DNA of 64,000 nucleotides from Bacteroidaceae bacterium (GCA_017650105.1 JAGCFO010000005.1:97113-161112); one strand, 5' to 3'. Shown: positions 54,619 to 63,690, counted from the first letter of the stretch. The notes: a model not told the origin generated them from the sequence alone. Numbers and translations are program-made.

Positions 54619-54689
54619 ATTCGTTATAAAAATAGTAATTGCAAAAAAGAAAACAAAAAAAAATCGAAAAAAAACGAAAGTCAGCCTAT

Positions 54690-55934
54690 TTACTCAAACT
54701 GCAGCACGCGCGAGGGGTATATTCGCGACACGAGCTGCGAGGGAACGATGAGCATGCACACCGACAGGATGAGCATCCCCACGTTGAGCAGGATGAGGAA
54801 CGTCCAGTTGAATTCGATAGGCACGCAGTCGAGGTAGTAGTTCGTCGGGTCGAGCGGGATAATTCCCGTCTTCTTCTGGATGAAGCAGAGCCCCAGCCCG
54901 ATGATGTTGCCCCACAGCATGCCTCGCCCTATGATGTAGGCCGAGAGCCAGAGGAACGTCCGTCGGATGGAGACGTTGGGCGACCCCAGCGCCTTCAGCA
55001 CGCCGATAAACTGACTGTGCTCCAGTATGAGGATGAGGAGCCCCGAGATGACCGTGAAGCCCGCCACGCCCAGCATGAGCAGGAGGATAACCCACACGTT
55101 GATGTTCAGCACATCGAGCCAGGCAAACAGGTTGGGGTTTTGCTCCTCCACCGTCTGCAGGAAGTAGGTCTCCATGCGGCTTCGTCCCAGCGAATCGAGT
55201 ACAGCCCCCGCCTCGTATGCCCGCAACGCCAGCTTGTCGTAGTCGTCGATGGCAACCTCCACGCCGGCCACTTGCGTGCTGTCCCAGTGGTTCAGCGACT
55301 GCACGACGTGCAGGTCGGTGAGGGCGAACAGTTCGTCAAAGTCGCCGAATCCCGTGTCGTAGATGCCGCACACCGTCAGCCTGCGCGCGCGGATGGTGCT
55401 CTCAATAAAATAGGTATCCACCCTGTCGCCCACGCTCATGTGAAGCTTGTCGGCCATGTTGCGCGACACGAGCACCTGGTTGCCGCGCGCCGAGTGGAGC
55501 ACGCTGTCGACGCTCCCCTCCTGCAGATAGTCGGCATAGAACGACAGGTCGTACTCGTCGCCCACGCCCTTCAGCACAAATCCCAGGAAGTCGTCGCCCA
55601 CGCGGAACAGTCCGGGCTTGGTAGCGAAGCGCTGCACGTGGCTCACGCCCGGCATGTCGGCGAGGAGGGTACATAGCGTGTCGTCGGCCACGATAGGCTC
55701 CGACTCGTACGACGTGGCAGCCTCGAAGCTGCTCACGAGCAGATGGCTGTTGAATCCTATCACCTTCTCCCTTATCTCGTGGCGGAAGCCGAGCGACACG
55801 CACACAGTTATAATCATCACGCATATTCCCAGCGCGACACCTATCTGGGCGATGACAACTGCCGGGCGCGACACACGTCGGCTGTTCTTCTCGCTTTTAT
55901 GTAGGCGGCGGGCAAGGAATCGCTCGATGTTCAT
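54690..55934 (-). CDS. FtsX-type ABC transporter permease (LolC/LolE-like)
   Basis: The 414-residue protein has an N-terminal helix (AVVIAQIGVALGICVMIITV), a periplasmic domain (about 50-270) and three C-terminal helices (ILLLMLGVAGFTVISGLLIL, later LNVGMLILSVCMLIVPSQLV). The FtsX domain GVLKALGSPNVSIRRTFLWL contains the conserved coupling helix. The overall plan is that of LolC/LolE, which extract lipoproteins from the inner membrane with LolD. The ATPase is not next to it. Confidence 0.88.
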   Translation of the reverse strand: MNIERFLARRLHKSEKNSRRVSRPAVVIAQIGVALGICVMIITVCVSLGFRHEIREKVIGFNSHLLVSSFEAATSYESEPIVADDTLCTLLADMPGVSHVQRFATKPGLFRVGDDFLGFVLKGVGDEYDLSFYADYLQEGSVDSVLHSARGNQVLVSRNMADKLHMSVGDRVDTYFIESTIRARRLTVCGIYDTGFGDFDELFALTDLHVVQSLNHWDSTQVAGVEVAIDDYDKLALRAYEAGAVLDSLGRSRMETYFLQTVEEQNPNLFAWLDVLNINVWVILLLMLGVAGFTVISGLLILILEHSQFIGVLKALGSPNVSIRRTFLWLSAYIIGRGMLWGNIIGLGLCFIQKKTGIIPLDPTNYYLDCVPIEFNWTFLILLNVGMLILSVCMLIVPSQLVSRIYPSRVLQFE

Positions 55935-55976
55935 GACTGACTGAAAACAATGGGAGTCCTGCTGTGGTGCATACGC

Positions 55977-57176
55977 TTACATCACCCGTCCGGGATAGAC
56001 CTCCAGCGCCTTGCCGAGAATGAAGAGGGCGCGCTGCAGGTCATGCTTCTTCAGCACGTAGGCCATGCGCACCTCGTTCTTCCCCAGCCCGGGGGTGGTG
56101 TAGAATCCGGCAGCGGGAGCCATCATCACCGTCTCCCCCTCGTAGCTGAAGTCCTTCAGACACCAGGCGCAGAACTTCTCGGCATCGTCCACGGGCAGCT
56201 TGGCTACGGTGTAGAAGGCACCCATGGGGATGGGGCTGTACACGCCCGGTATGCGGTTGAGTCCGTCGATGAGGCACTTACGCCGCTCCACGTATTCGTC
56301 ATAGTTCTCGCGCTCGTAGTCCTCGCCGGCGTCGAGCGAAGCCTCGGCGGCAATCTGTCCTATCAGCGGAGGGCTGAGGCGAGCCTGACAGAACTTCATC
56401 ACTGCCTGCCTCACAGCCACGTTCTTTGTTATCAGCGCGCCGATGCGTATGCCGCACTCGCTGTAGCGCTTCGACACCGAGTCGATGAGCACCACGTTGT
56501 TCTCGATGCCCTCCAGATGGCAAGCGCTGATGTAGGGCGAGCCGGTATAGATAAACTCGCGGTACACCTCGTCGGAGAAGAGGTAGAGGTCGTATTTCTT
56601 CACCAGGTCGCGTATGCGGTTCATCTCCTTGCGCGTGTAAAGATAGCCCGTGGGGTTGTTGGGATTACAGATGAGGATGGCCTTCGTGCGCTCGTTGATG
56701 AGTTCCTCAAACTTCTCCACCTTCGGCAGGCAGAACCCCTCGTCGATAGTGGTGGTGACGGTCCTGATGACGGCACCGGCCGAGATGGCGAACGCCATAT
56801 AGTTGGCGTAGGCGGGCTCGGGGACGATGATCTCGTCGCCGGGATTGAGGCATGCGAGGAAGGCAAACAGCACCGCCTCCGAGCCTCCTGTGGTGACGAT
56901 GATGTCGTCGGCCGTCACGAAGATGTTATACTTGGCGTAGTAGTTCACGAGTTTCTCGCGGTAGCTGCGGTAACCCTGCGAAGGGCTGTATTCGAGCACC
57001 TTACGGTCTATATTGTGAATGGCGTCGAGGGCTGCTTGTGGTGTCGGCAGGTCGGGCTGACCGATGTTGAGCCTGTACACCTTTATCCCGCGCTCTTCGG
57101 CAGCGTAGGCCAGAGGAGCCAGTTTGCGAATAGGAGAGGCAGGCATCAACGTGCCGCGTTCTGAAATCTGAGGCAT
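55977..57176 (-). CDS. PLP-dependent class I/II aminotransferase
   Basis: An ATG at 57176 gives 399 residues starting MPQISERGTLMPASPIRKLA. The aspartate-aminotransferase-like fold shows LNIGQPDLPTPQAALDAI, YSPSQGYRSYREKLVNYY, VTTGGSEAVLFAFLACLNPG, LICNPNNPTGYLYTRKEM and SVSKRYSECGIRIGAL with the cofactor Lys236. The substrate may be aspartate or an aromatic amino acid and cannot be fixed. The longer frame from 57275 runs through the AT-rich copy G. Confidence 0.9.
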   Translation of the reverse strand: MPQISERGTLMPASPIRKLAPLAYAAEERGIKVYRLNIGQPDLPTPQAALDAIHNIDRKVLEYSPSQGYRSYREKLVNYYAKYNIFVTADDIIVTTGGSEAVLFAFLACLNPGDEIIVPEPAYANYMAFAISAGAVIRTVTTTIDEGFCLPKVEKFEELINERTKAILICNPNNPTGYLYTRKEMNRIRDLVKKYDLYLFSDEVYREFIYTGSPYISACHLEGIENNVVLIDSVSKRYSECGIRIGALITKNVAVRQAVMKFCQARLSPPLIGQIAAEASLDAGEDYERENYDEYVERRKCLIDGLNRIPGVYSPIPMGAFYTVAKLPVDDAEKFCAWCLKDFSYEGETVMMAPAAGFYTTPGLGKNEVRMAYVLKKHDLQRALFILGKALEVYPGRVM

Positions 57177-57180
57177 AAAG

Positions 57181-57235
57181 AACAGATAATTCTTTTTGGG
57201 TAATGAATATTTTTTCTTGAGAACAAATACGCCGG
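57181..57235 (+). repeat. Diverged AT-rich repeat, copy G
   Basis: Read on the minus strand it has GTATTTGTTCTCAAGAAAAAATATTC, here split as GTATTTGTTCTC and AAGAAAAAATATT, resembling the core of copies A-D. It is just upstream of the aminotransferase gene. The match is weaker than for A, B, D and E. Confidence 0.4.
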
Positions 57236-57271
57236 TATGCTTTCTTCTAACATCCACGTTTTGTCCCCGTT

Positions 57272-57280
57272 GCAAAAGTA
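57272..57280 (-). promoter_or_regulatory. Likely -7 element of the aminotransferase gene
   Basis: TACTTTTGC on the minus strand, about 95 bp before the chosen ATG. No TTTG at good spacing. Confidence 0.45.
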
Positions 57281-57324
57281 CAATAAAAAATCCAATTCTT
57301 GAGCCAACCTCTCTACTTTTTTAG

Positions 57325-57333
57325 TATCTTTGC
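57325..57333 (+). promoter_or_regulatory. -7 element of the DUF4494-yggS operon
   Basis: TATCTTTGC matches the consensus. A TTG codon inside it begins a longer frame that is therefore unlikely, which supports the ATG at 57366. Confidence 0.6.
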
Positions 57334-57365
57334 AGCGAAAACTTTTAATATCACACATCAATCTT

Positions 57366-57797
57366 ATGCAAAACGAATGGTTTGAGTCGAAAATAGAGTA
57401 CGACAAAATGATAGAAGACGGCACTATGAAGCGCGTCAAAGGCGAGAGTTACCTTGTCAACGGCATCAACTGCACCGAGGTGGAGCGCAGGATGACCGAG
57501 GAGATGAAGTCGTACATCAGCGGCGAGTTCATGGTCACCGACATCAAGCGCGTCAAGTACGGCGAGCTGGTGTTCACCGACGACGAATCGGCCGACCGAT
57601 ACTTCAAGATAAAGCTCGTCTTCATCACCCTCGACGAGAAGACGGCAGCCGAGAAGAAGACCACCCAGAACGTGCTGGTGCAAGCCTCCGACCTGCGCAA
57701 CGCCGTCAGCCGCCTCGAGGAGTTCATGAAAGGCTCCATGATGGACTACACCATTGCCTCCGTTTCTGAGGCACCCTATATGGACATCTTCAAGTGA
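57366..57797 (+). CDS. DUF4494-family protein
   Basis: The 143-residue protein starts MQNEWFESKIEYDKMIEDGT and continues GESYLVNGINCTEVERRMTE, KSYISGEFMVTDIKRVKYGE and a C-terminal MDYTIASVSEAPYMDIFK, the DUF4494 pattern in Bacteroidetes. It is probably a small cytoplasmic protein of unknown function. Its TGA overlaps the ATG of yggS (ATGA), so the two are translationally coupled. Confidence 0.85.
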   Translation: MQNEWFESKIEYDKMIEDGTMKRVKGESYLVNGINCTEVERRMTEEMKSYISGEFMVTDIKRVKYGELVFTDDESADRYFKIKLVFITLDEKTAAEKKTTQNVLVQASDLRNAVSRLEEFMKGSMMDYTIASVSEAPYMDIFK

Positions 57798-58465
57798 TGA
57801 GCGTAGCAGACAATCTGGCATCGGTGCGCAGCACGCTCCCCGAGGGCGTTGAGCTGGTGGCCATCTCCAAATATCATCCCAAGGAGATGATTGAGGAGGC
57901 CTACGCTGCGGGGCAACGGCTCTTCGGCGAGAACCACATCCTCGAGATGGCCGCCAAAGCCGACGTGCTGCCTAAGGATATCCGCTGGCACTTCACCGGA
58001 CACGTCCAGACCAACAAAATCAAGTATATGGCCTCGTTTGTCGACACGGTGCAGAGCGTCGACTCGCTGCGTCTGCTGCGCGAGCTCGACAAGCATGCCG
58101 CGCGCCACGACAGAGTCATCAAGTGCCTGCTCCAGCTTCATGTGGCACAGGAGGAGACCAAGTTCGGGCTCACCCCCGACGAGTGCCTCTCGCTCCTCCG
58201 CTCGGGCGAGTGGCGCCGGCTGGCTCATGTCAGCATCGACGGCCTCATGGCTATGGCGAGCAACACCCCCGACGTCGAGCAAGTGCGGCGTGAGTTCCGC
58301 CTCGTACGCCAGTTCTTCCTCGGCGTGAAGGAGGAGTTCTTTGCCGACGCCCCCCACTTCCGCATCCTCTCCGAGGGGATGACACAAGACTACCCCATCG
58401 CTGTCGCCGAGGGCGCCAATATGGTACGCGTGGGCAGCGCCATCTTTGGCGAGCGCAGCTATTGA
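57797..58465 (+). CDS. YggS-family pyridoxal-phosphate homeostasis protein
   Basis: An ATG at 57797 gives 222 residues. It is a single-domain PLP-binding TIM barrel of the alanine-racemase fold: VELVAISKYHPKE with the cofactor Lys, FGENHILEMAAK, WHFTGHVQTNKIKYM, FGLTPDE, IDGLMAMA and VRVGSAIFGERSY. Such proteins balance free pyridoxal phosphate and show no clear catalysis. It overlaps DUF4494 by 1 bp. Confidence 0.93.
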   Translation: MSVADNLASVRSTLPEGVELVAISKYHPKEMIEEAYAAGQRLFGENHILEMAAKADVLPKDIRWHFTGHVQTNKIKYMASFVDTVQSVDSLRLLRELDKHAARHDRVIKCLLQLHVAQEETKFGLTPDECLSLLRSGEWRRLAHVSIDGLMAMASNTPDVEQVRREFRLVRQFFLGVKEEFFADAPHFRILSEGMTQDYPIAVAEGANMVRVGSAIFGERSY

Positions 58466-58490
58466 GCCCGCTATCCCCGCAGAACAGACA

Positions 58491-58550
58491 ACAAACAAGG
58501 AGAGAAGCCGCGAAGGCCTCCCGATAACAAACAAGGAGAGGAGCCGCGAA
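58491..58550. repeat. 36-bp-period direct repeat after yggS
   Basis: ACAAACAAGGAGAGAAGCCG at 58491 recurs at 58527 with one mismatch (GAGAGGAGCCG), and the match covers 24 bp. Two copies, 36 bp apart. Confidence 0.75.
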
Positions 58551-58563
58551 CGACTCCTCTCCT
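58534..58563. terminator. Terminator between yggS and the acyl-CoA ligase gene
   Basis: AGGAGAGGAG pairs perfectly with CTCCTCTCCT around a 10-nt loop, with a T-rich stretch after it. The left arm is part of the second direct-repeat copy. Confidence 0.65.
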
Positions 58564-58629
58564 ACTCTTTTCTCCCTGTCGACTGACAGAAAGCCCTTCT
58601 TTCTGCCGTCAAGCCACGCTTTCTCCGCT

Positions 58630-60273
58630 TTAATTGTAGAGGAAGCGCTTGATGCTGCGCTTGGGCGTCTTCTCAAACTCCTCAGCCTGCAGCACCACCT
58701 CCGAAATCTGCGAGTACGACGGCAGCTGCTCGTTAGCCTTCTTGCGGTTCTCCTCCATCAGCGCGGGCAGGTCTTTCTCCGTCTTTCCCTCAGCCGTCAG
58801 CTGGTCGAAGTCGGGGAAGATGAGCGCCACCAGCTTGCCGTTGCGGTCCACGATGAGCGACTCCGACACGTAGGGGAAGTTGTTCAATCTGTCCTCTATC
58901 TCCTCGGGATAAATGTTCTGCCCGTTGGCGCTCAGCAGCATATTCTTGCTGCGCCCCTTGATGTAGAGTCGTCCATTGGCGTCGATGATTCCCAGGTCGC
59001 CCGTGTGGAACCATCCGTCGGCGTCTATCGTCTGACGGGTGAGCTCCTCGTTCTTGTAGTATCCCAGCATCACGTTCTTGCCGCGACAGAGAATCTCTCC
59101 CACCACATGCTCGGGATCGGGGCTGTCGATACGCACTTCCATGTTGATGACGGCCTTGCCGCAGCTACCGGGCACCGTGCTCTTCCAGTCCTCGTAGCAG
59201 ATGAGGGGCGCACACTCCGTAGCGCCGTAGCCCACCGTGTAGGGGAAGTGTATCGAGTGGAGGAAGTGGTCGATCTCCTGGTTGAAGGCTGCGCCGCCGA
59301 TGATCACCTCATAGAACTCACCGCCAAATGAACGCACCATCTGGTCGCGCACGTTCTTGCGCACGGCGTCGTTCACGATGGGCATCTTCAGCAGCATCTT
59401 CATGGGCAGCGTCTCCAGCTTGGGCAGCACCATCTTCTTTATCACCTTCTCTATGATGAGGGGCACGGCGATGATGACGTTTGGCTTCACTTCGTTGAAG
59501 GCGTTGAATATCACCTTCGGGCTGGGCGTGCGCGTCAGCAGATACACGTGGGCTCCCACCGTCATCTCATAGAGGAACTCGAACGCCATACCGTACATGT
59601 GAGCCATCGGCAACATCGACACCACCCTGTCGCCAGCGTTCAGCAACACCACCCCGTAGGCCAGCTCCACGTTCGACGCCAGCGCCCTGTAGGGCAGCAT
59701 CACGCCCTTCGAGAAGCCCGTCGAGCCCGAGGTGTAGTTGATGATTGCCAGGTCTTCCTCGTCGGGAATCTGGTAGTGGATGTCGTCGGGAGTGAACTTC
59801 GAGGGGTATTTCTGCCCGAACAGCTCGTTGAGGTGAGCGCGGGCATAGTCGAGCCTCTCGTCGCGCGACTCCAGGATGGAGAAGTCGTTAATCTGCACCA
59901 CTCCCATCACGCCGGGTATGGCATCGGGCAGCATGCCCTCCCATATCTGGTCACTCACGAAGACGAGTTTCGGCTCCGAGTGGTTGATGATGTTATGTAT
60001 GTTGTCCGACTTGAACTCGTGCAGGATGGGCACCGCCACCGCCCCGTAGGTTATGCAGGCCAGGAACGCTACGCCCCAGTTCGAGCTGTTGCGCCCGCAG
60101 AGGGCTATCTTGTCGCCGCGCTCGATGCCCATCTGCTCAAACATGATGTGCAGCTTCTCTATCTTGCGGGCCACGTCCTTATACTGCAGAGTCACGCTCT
60201 TGTAGTCAGTCAGCGCGTCAAGTGTCCAGTTGCGGCGGAGACTCGTCTCCAGCAGTTGTATGATACCTTCCAT
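58630..60273 (-). CDS. AMP-binding long-chain acyl-CoA synthetase-like protein
   Basis: The 547-residue protein is an ANL-family enzyme: INYTSGSTGFSKGVML (P-loop, residues about 178-193), GYGATECAPLICYE, GWFHTGDLGIIDANGRLYI and LSANGQNIYPEEIEDRLNN with KTPKRSIKRFLYN at the C-terminus carrying the catalytic Lys. It activates a fatty or related acid to an adenylate and probably a CoA thioester. The chain length is not known. It is a single minus-strand unit behind a promoter at 60375-60404. Confidence 0.9.
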   Translation of the reverse strand: MEGIIQLLETSLRRNWTLDALTDYKSVTLQYKDVARKIEKLHIMFEQMGIERGDKIALCGRNSSNWGVAFLACITYGAVAVPILHEFKSDNIHNIINHSEPKLVFVSDQIWEGMLPDAIPGVMGVVQINDFSILESRDERLDYARAHLNELFGQKYPSKFTPDDIHYQIPDEEDLAIINYTSGSTGFSKGVMLPYRALASNVELAYGVVLLNAGDRVVSMLPMAHMYGMAFEFLYEMTVGAHVYLLTRTPSPKVIFNAFNEVKPNVIIAVPLIIEKVIKKMVLPKLETLPMKMLLKMPIVNDAVRKNVRDQMVRSFGGEFYEVIIGGAAFNQEIDHFLHSIHFPYTVGYGATECAPLICYEDWKSTVPGSCGKAVINMEVRIDSPDPEHVVGEILCRGKNVMLGYYKNEELTRQTIDADGWFHTGDLGIIDANGRLYIKGRSKNMLLSANGQNIYPEEIEDRLNNFPYVSESLIVDRNGKLVALIFPDFDQLTAEGKTEKDLPALMEENRKKANEQLPSYSQISEVVLQAEEFEKTPKRSIKRFLYN

Positions 60274-60374
60274 TCTGATTCTGTCTAATTATCATTTTGT
60301 TCCGTGCCCCTCAGGCCGACAGGTCGTCGTTTCCGGGCCGACAGTCGCCTGTTAAGTCACGTTTTGTTTTCGCT

Positions 60375-60404
60375 GCAAAAGTAAGTATTCTGTCACAAGT
60401 CCAA
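60375..60404 (-). promoter_or_regulatory. Promoter of the acyl-CoA synthetase gene
   Basis: On the minus strand, TTG (60404-60402), 18 bp, TACTTTTGC (60383-60375). Confidence 0.55.
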
Positions 60405-60511
60405 CAATTTTTGCCTATAAAAATACCCGTTTTTGCACAAATCGTTTCAATTGATGCCAGTTTTGCCGATTTTCTGCTGATTTTTTCGTCAGTTTTTCGC
60501 TTCTATTACGC

Positions 60512-63199
60512 CTATTTCACATAATACTTCTTGCCGTTGACGATAACCAGCCCCCTCGAGTCGAGCGACAGCCGTCGTCCCACCAGGTCGTACATCTCCC
60601 CCTCGGCGCCGATCGGCTGCCCGTCGTCGGTCGTCAGCTCGTCCACCGCCGTGTCGGTATCGTTCATCACCTCCGCCAGCTCCTCGGCCGAGAGCGGATA
60701 GTTATATATGCGCACGTCGTCCACGTAGCCCTTCAGCAGCGGGTCGTTGTCCGACTGGCTCCGTCCGATGTTGCATATCACGGGCGCTATGTCCTCGGGC
60801 GACAGGCTCATCTCCTCCGACGAGGCCACCTCCTCGCCGTCCACCCATATCGTCACCTTTTCGTCCGCAATGGTCACTGCCACGTGCCGCCAGTTGGTGC
60901 CCGTGAGGCGTTTGGCTGTCAGCGTCTCCACCTCGTCGCCCTTCCGCATCACAAAGCTCATGTTGCTCCCGTCGTTGGGCGTCAGATACATGCAGCAGTC
61001 CTTTCCGCTGCCGAAGTCGAAGAGACGCACGCGTGCCGAGGGCGTCGACTCCTTCGATTTGAACCATCCGCACAGCGTCATCTCTCTGTGCTGCGCCACA
61101 GCGTAGGGCAGCTGCACAAACTTCGTGCCGTCCAGATTGATGGATGTCGTTCCCGACCTGTGCAGCGTAGCCAGCGCCTGGTTGGCGAAGCTGGGAGCCG
61201 CGCAGCACTTCGCGTCGAGCAGGTTGCCCGAGCCGTCCTTCAGGTCGCCGTCAAACTGCCACTGAGCCCACAGCCCGCGCTGCCCGTTGGTGCTTGCCTC
61301 CACGGGCTCGCACGCCTCCGAGCTGTTCACCGAGCGGTCGATAGCCTTTATCTTATACTGATACGTGCGCCCGGGCACACACGTGTTGTCCACGAACTCC
61401 GTTCCCTGTATGCGGCGCCCTATAGTGTTCCAACCCTTCTCGTCGGCGCGCAAAATGGTATAGCCGTCCAGGTCCTCCTCCGCGTTGGCGTCCCACGTCA
61501 GCCGTATGCCTGCCATCTGCCCCTCGGCTCTCAGCCCTGTGGGCACCGCGGGCGCCGTCAGCTCGCAGCGCGCGTCCACGGGTATCAGCCTCCAGCGCTG
61601 CTTGTCCTCATAGGTCACCACGTCCTGATAGATGTTGGCGCCGTTCACCGTGCTGCCGCCCGCCACCTCCAGCACCAGGTTACTGTGCTTGCTGTGTATG
61701 AGATAGTCGCCGTCGCCCACGTACTCAAACCACCACAGCTCGTTGTCGCCGAACGAGCCGTTGAACAGCTTCACGTCGCCCCACTTGTCGAGCGACCAGT
61801 TCCACACGTCGGGTGTCATACCGTTGGCCACACTCGTTATCTTATAGTAGCTGAAGTCGCCCCCCTTCGCCGAGTCCACAGGCGTCACATACCATTGCAT
61901 GTGTTTCTTGCCCCCCGTGCCGTACGAGTACTGCCCTATCTTCGCCCCCGACGACGACGAGCCGTTTTCAATGCCCATCACGTAGCGGCTGTTCTTGTTC
62001 ATCAGCACGTAGGCGCCGTTGATGGGAGCCGGGGGCACATCCTCGCCCCACGTTATCATCACCACCCTCTCGGCGTTGGTCTGCCCGTTCTGATAGCTGC
62101 CGGGCTTTCCTCCGGGCGTCGCCACCACAAACTCTCTCTGCGGGCCGTAGCCGTCGTAATAGACGTCGCGGTCCTTCGACACAAATCGGTACGACGACGG
62201 GTTAGCCTGCCTCTCGCTTGTGCCCACGAAGGCCTCCACGCGGTTGTCGAGCGTGTTGCGGTACACGCTTGCCGCCGTCCAGTGAGCGCGGTCCTCGGCA
62301 TACGCCAGCCTGTCGCCGAAGCTTGCCCGGCAAAACTCGCCGCGCGCCAGCCCGTCGAAGCCCCACCATATACCGTTCTGCATGCCGTACTCCACGCCCA
62401 CCATAGCCTCCATGATGTTGTGCAGCTCGTCGGCTGTCGCCACGTTGCCGTCGGCGCGCACCTGGGCGAAGAAGTCCGCATAGTTCTTGAACGAGCCCGC
62501 CAGCTGATGCGTGTTACCCTCGTTCACGTAAGGCTTCATATAGTTATACCACTCCAGCGCCCTGTCGCAGTTGAGCGTGTTGCCCGCGCTGATGCGCACG
62601 GTGTCGAGCAGCGGATAGTTGCCGTTGCGCAGCTCCTTGCATATATTGAGGAAGTCACTCATGCTGCCCTGCCCCCAGCCGTTGTAGTCAGGCTCGTTGA
62701 AGGGCGACACGGTGCATACGTTGAACCCCTTCGAGCGCGTGTAGAGGTACGTCTGGTATATCAGCTTCGCCCAGTTCTCGGGCTTACCCTTATACATGGT
62801 GCTCACTTGCGAGCCGTCGCCCGGGTCGCTGTTGAGCACCACCTGTATATGCTTGCCTATGCGTCCCAGATGGTTCAGCCGGCTCTCGAGCGCCCTTATC
62901 TGCTCGCGGCACAGCTCCCCCTCGTCGGTGAGGTCGTAGTAGCTCTGAAACGAAGCCCTGCCCAGTCCTATATTCTCGCTGCCGATGAAGGCGATGCCAC
63001 GTCGCACGTTCGTCTCGCTGTCCCACGCCACATCCATGCCCCACGTGATAGGCTTGCTCTCGCCCTTCGCCGTGATGTCGTACACCAGCGTGCCGTCGGT
63101 CTTGATGTTAGCCTTGAAGAAATCGCCCGCCGTAGGTGTCTGGCCGAAGCCCAAAAGCGCTGCCGCCATCATCGCGGCCCACAGTCCCAGTCGTCTCAT
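60512..63199 (-). CDS. Modular secreted glycosidase-like protein (TIM-barrel, ricin-like, FN3, LamG, sorting tail)
   Basis: An ATG at 63199 gives 895 residues with a signal peptide (MRRLGLWAAMMAAALLGFGQ). About 20-390 looks like a GH30-like TIM barrel, with a possible acid/base Glu in VSPFNEPDYNGWGQG. About 400-540 has QxW-type ricin-like lectin repeats. About 550-635 is fibronectin type III (VPTGLRAEGQMAGIRLTWDA). About 645-850 is a LamG/concanavalin-type module (MTLCGWFKSKE, WRHVAVTIADEKVTIWVDGE). It ends MYDLVGRRLSLDSRG and LVIVNGKKYYVK, a type IX-like tail. The substrate is unknown. An ATG at 63220 lies at the presumed transcription start and is less likely. Confidence 0.8.
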   Translation of the reverse strand: MRRLGLWAAMMAAALLGFGQTPTAGDFFKANIKTDGTLVYDITAKGESKPITWGMDVAWDSETNVRRGIAFIGSENIGLGRASFQSYYDLTDEGELCREQIRALESRLNHLGRIGKHIQVVLNSDPGDGSQVSTMYKGKPENWAKLIYQTYLYTRSKGFNVCTVSPFNEPDYNGWGQGSMSDFLNICKELRNGNYPLLDTVRISAGNTLNCDRALEWYNYMKPYVNEGNTHQLAGSFKNYADFFAQVRADGNVATADELHNIMEAMVGVEYGMQNGIWWGFDGLARGEFCRASFGDRLAYAEDRAHWTAASVYRNTLDNRVEAFVGTSERQANPSSYRFVSKDRDVYYDGYGPQREFVVATPGGKPGSYQNGQTNAERVVMITWGEDVPPAPINGAYVLMNKNSRYVMGIENGSSSSGAKIGQYSYGTGGKKHMQWYVTPVDSAKGGDFSYYKITSVANGMTPDVWNWSLDKWGDVKLFNGSFGDNELWWFEYVGDGDYLIHSKHSNLVLEVAGGSTVNGANIYQDVVTYEDKQRWRLIPVDARCELTAPAVPTGLRAEGQMAGIRLTWDANAEEDLDGYTILRADEKGWNTIGRRIQGTEFVDNTCVPGRTYQYKIKAIDRSVNSSEACEPVEASTNGQRGLWAQWQFDGDLKDGSGNLLDAKCCAAPSFANQALATLHRSGTTSINLDGTKFVQLPYAVAQHREMTLCGWFKSKESTPSARVRLFDFGSGKDCCMYLTPNDGSNMSFVMRKGDEVETLTAKRLTGTNWRHVAVTIADEKVTIWVDGEEVASSEEMSLSPEDIAPVICNIGRSQSDNDPLLKGYVDDVRIYNYPLSAEELAEVMNDTDTAVDELTTDDGQPIGAEGEMYDLVGRRLSLDSRGLVIVNGKKYYVK

Positions 63200-63223
63200 A
63201 CGCAACCATATTTGATTCATAAT

Positions 63224-63256
63224 GCAAAGATAAGAAAAAACCTCCAACCCCCCAAA
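63224..63256 (-). promoter_or_regulatory. Promoter of the modular glycosidase-like gene
   Basis: On the minus strand, TTTG (63256-63253), 20 bp, TATCTTTGC (63232-63224). It reaches into the edge of the decayed Fic-like sequence. Confidence 0.7.
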
Positions 63257-63282
63257 GATTTAAGCAAATAAAAATCTCACCC

Positions 63283-63690
63283 CCGCTGCCAACCTTCATC
63301 CCCGCTGTCCTTCGCCACGAATACATCTATTCGTTAGAGGCTGCCCATACCCGCCCAGAGGTCTTCATCGACTTCGTAGCCGACCGCATAATAGCCACAC
63401 AGCTCGACCTGCTCCGTTTGATGCGCGATGACGATGATACTGTAAATGATATTGTAAATGATACTGTAAACGCTGATGCGCCCGCACTCTCAACAACCGA
63501 ACAGGCCGTATTTGGCGCCATCAGCTTGCATCCCGGTTATTCATACGATAAGTTGGCTGCATACTGCGACTACTCACGTCCCACTATTGCCCGTTCCATC
63601 AAAACCCTGCAGGGCGGAGGCTACATCCGCCGCATCGGTTCGGACAAGACAGGTCATTGGGAAATCATCAGAAAAGAGGACGTGAAATGA
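63283..63690 (+). pseudogene. 5'-truncated Fic-family gene with C-terminal winged helix
   Basis: The frame is open from about 63223 to a TGA at 63690. From about 63283 it reads PTFIPAVLRHEYIYSLEAAH, then PEVFIDFVADRIIATQLDLL, which matches the segment that follows the HPFxxGNGR motif in Fic proteins. A (NDTV)-repeat linker and a winged helix (SRPTIARSIKTLQGGGYIRR) follow, as in Bacteroidetes Fic proteins. The active-site part and a start codon are missing, so this is a remnant. A short protein from 63421 could still be made. Confidence 0.6.

Noticed and set aside
55950..57164. A 404-codon open frame opposite the aminotransferase gene
   Set aside because: It mirrors the aminotransferase in antisense and shows no motif. 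The aminotransferase has all family motifs.
60884..63271. A 795-codon open frame on the plus strand opposite the modular glycosidase gene
   Set aside because: It is rich in Arg, His, Val and Leu with no domain and is what antisense frames of GC-biased genes look like. The minus-strand frame has a signal peptide, domains and a promoter.
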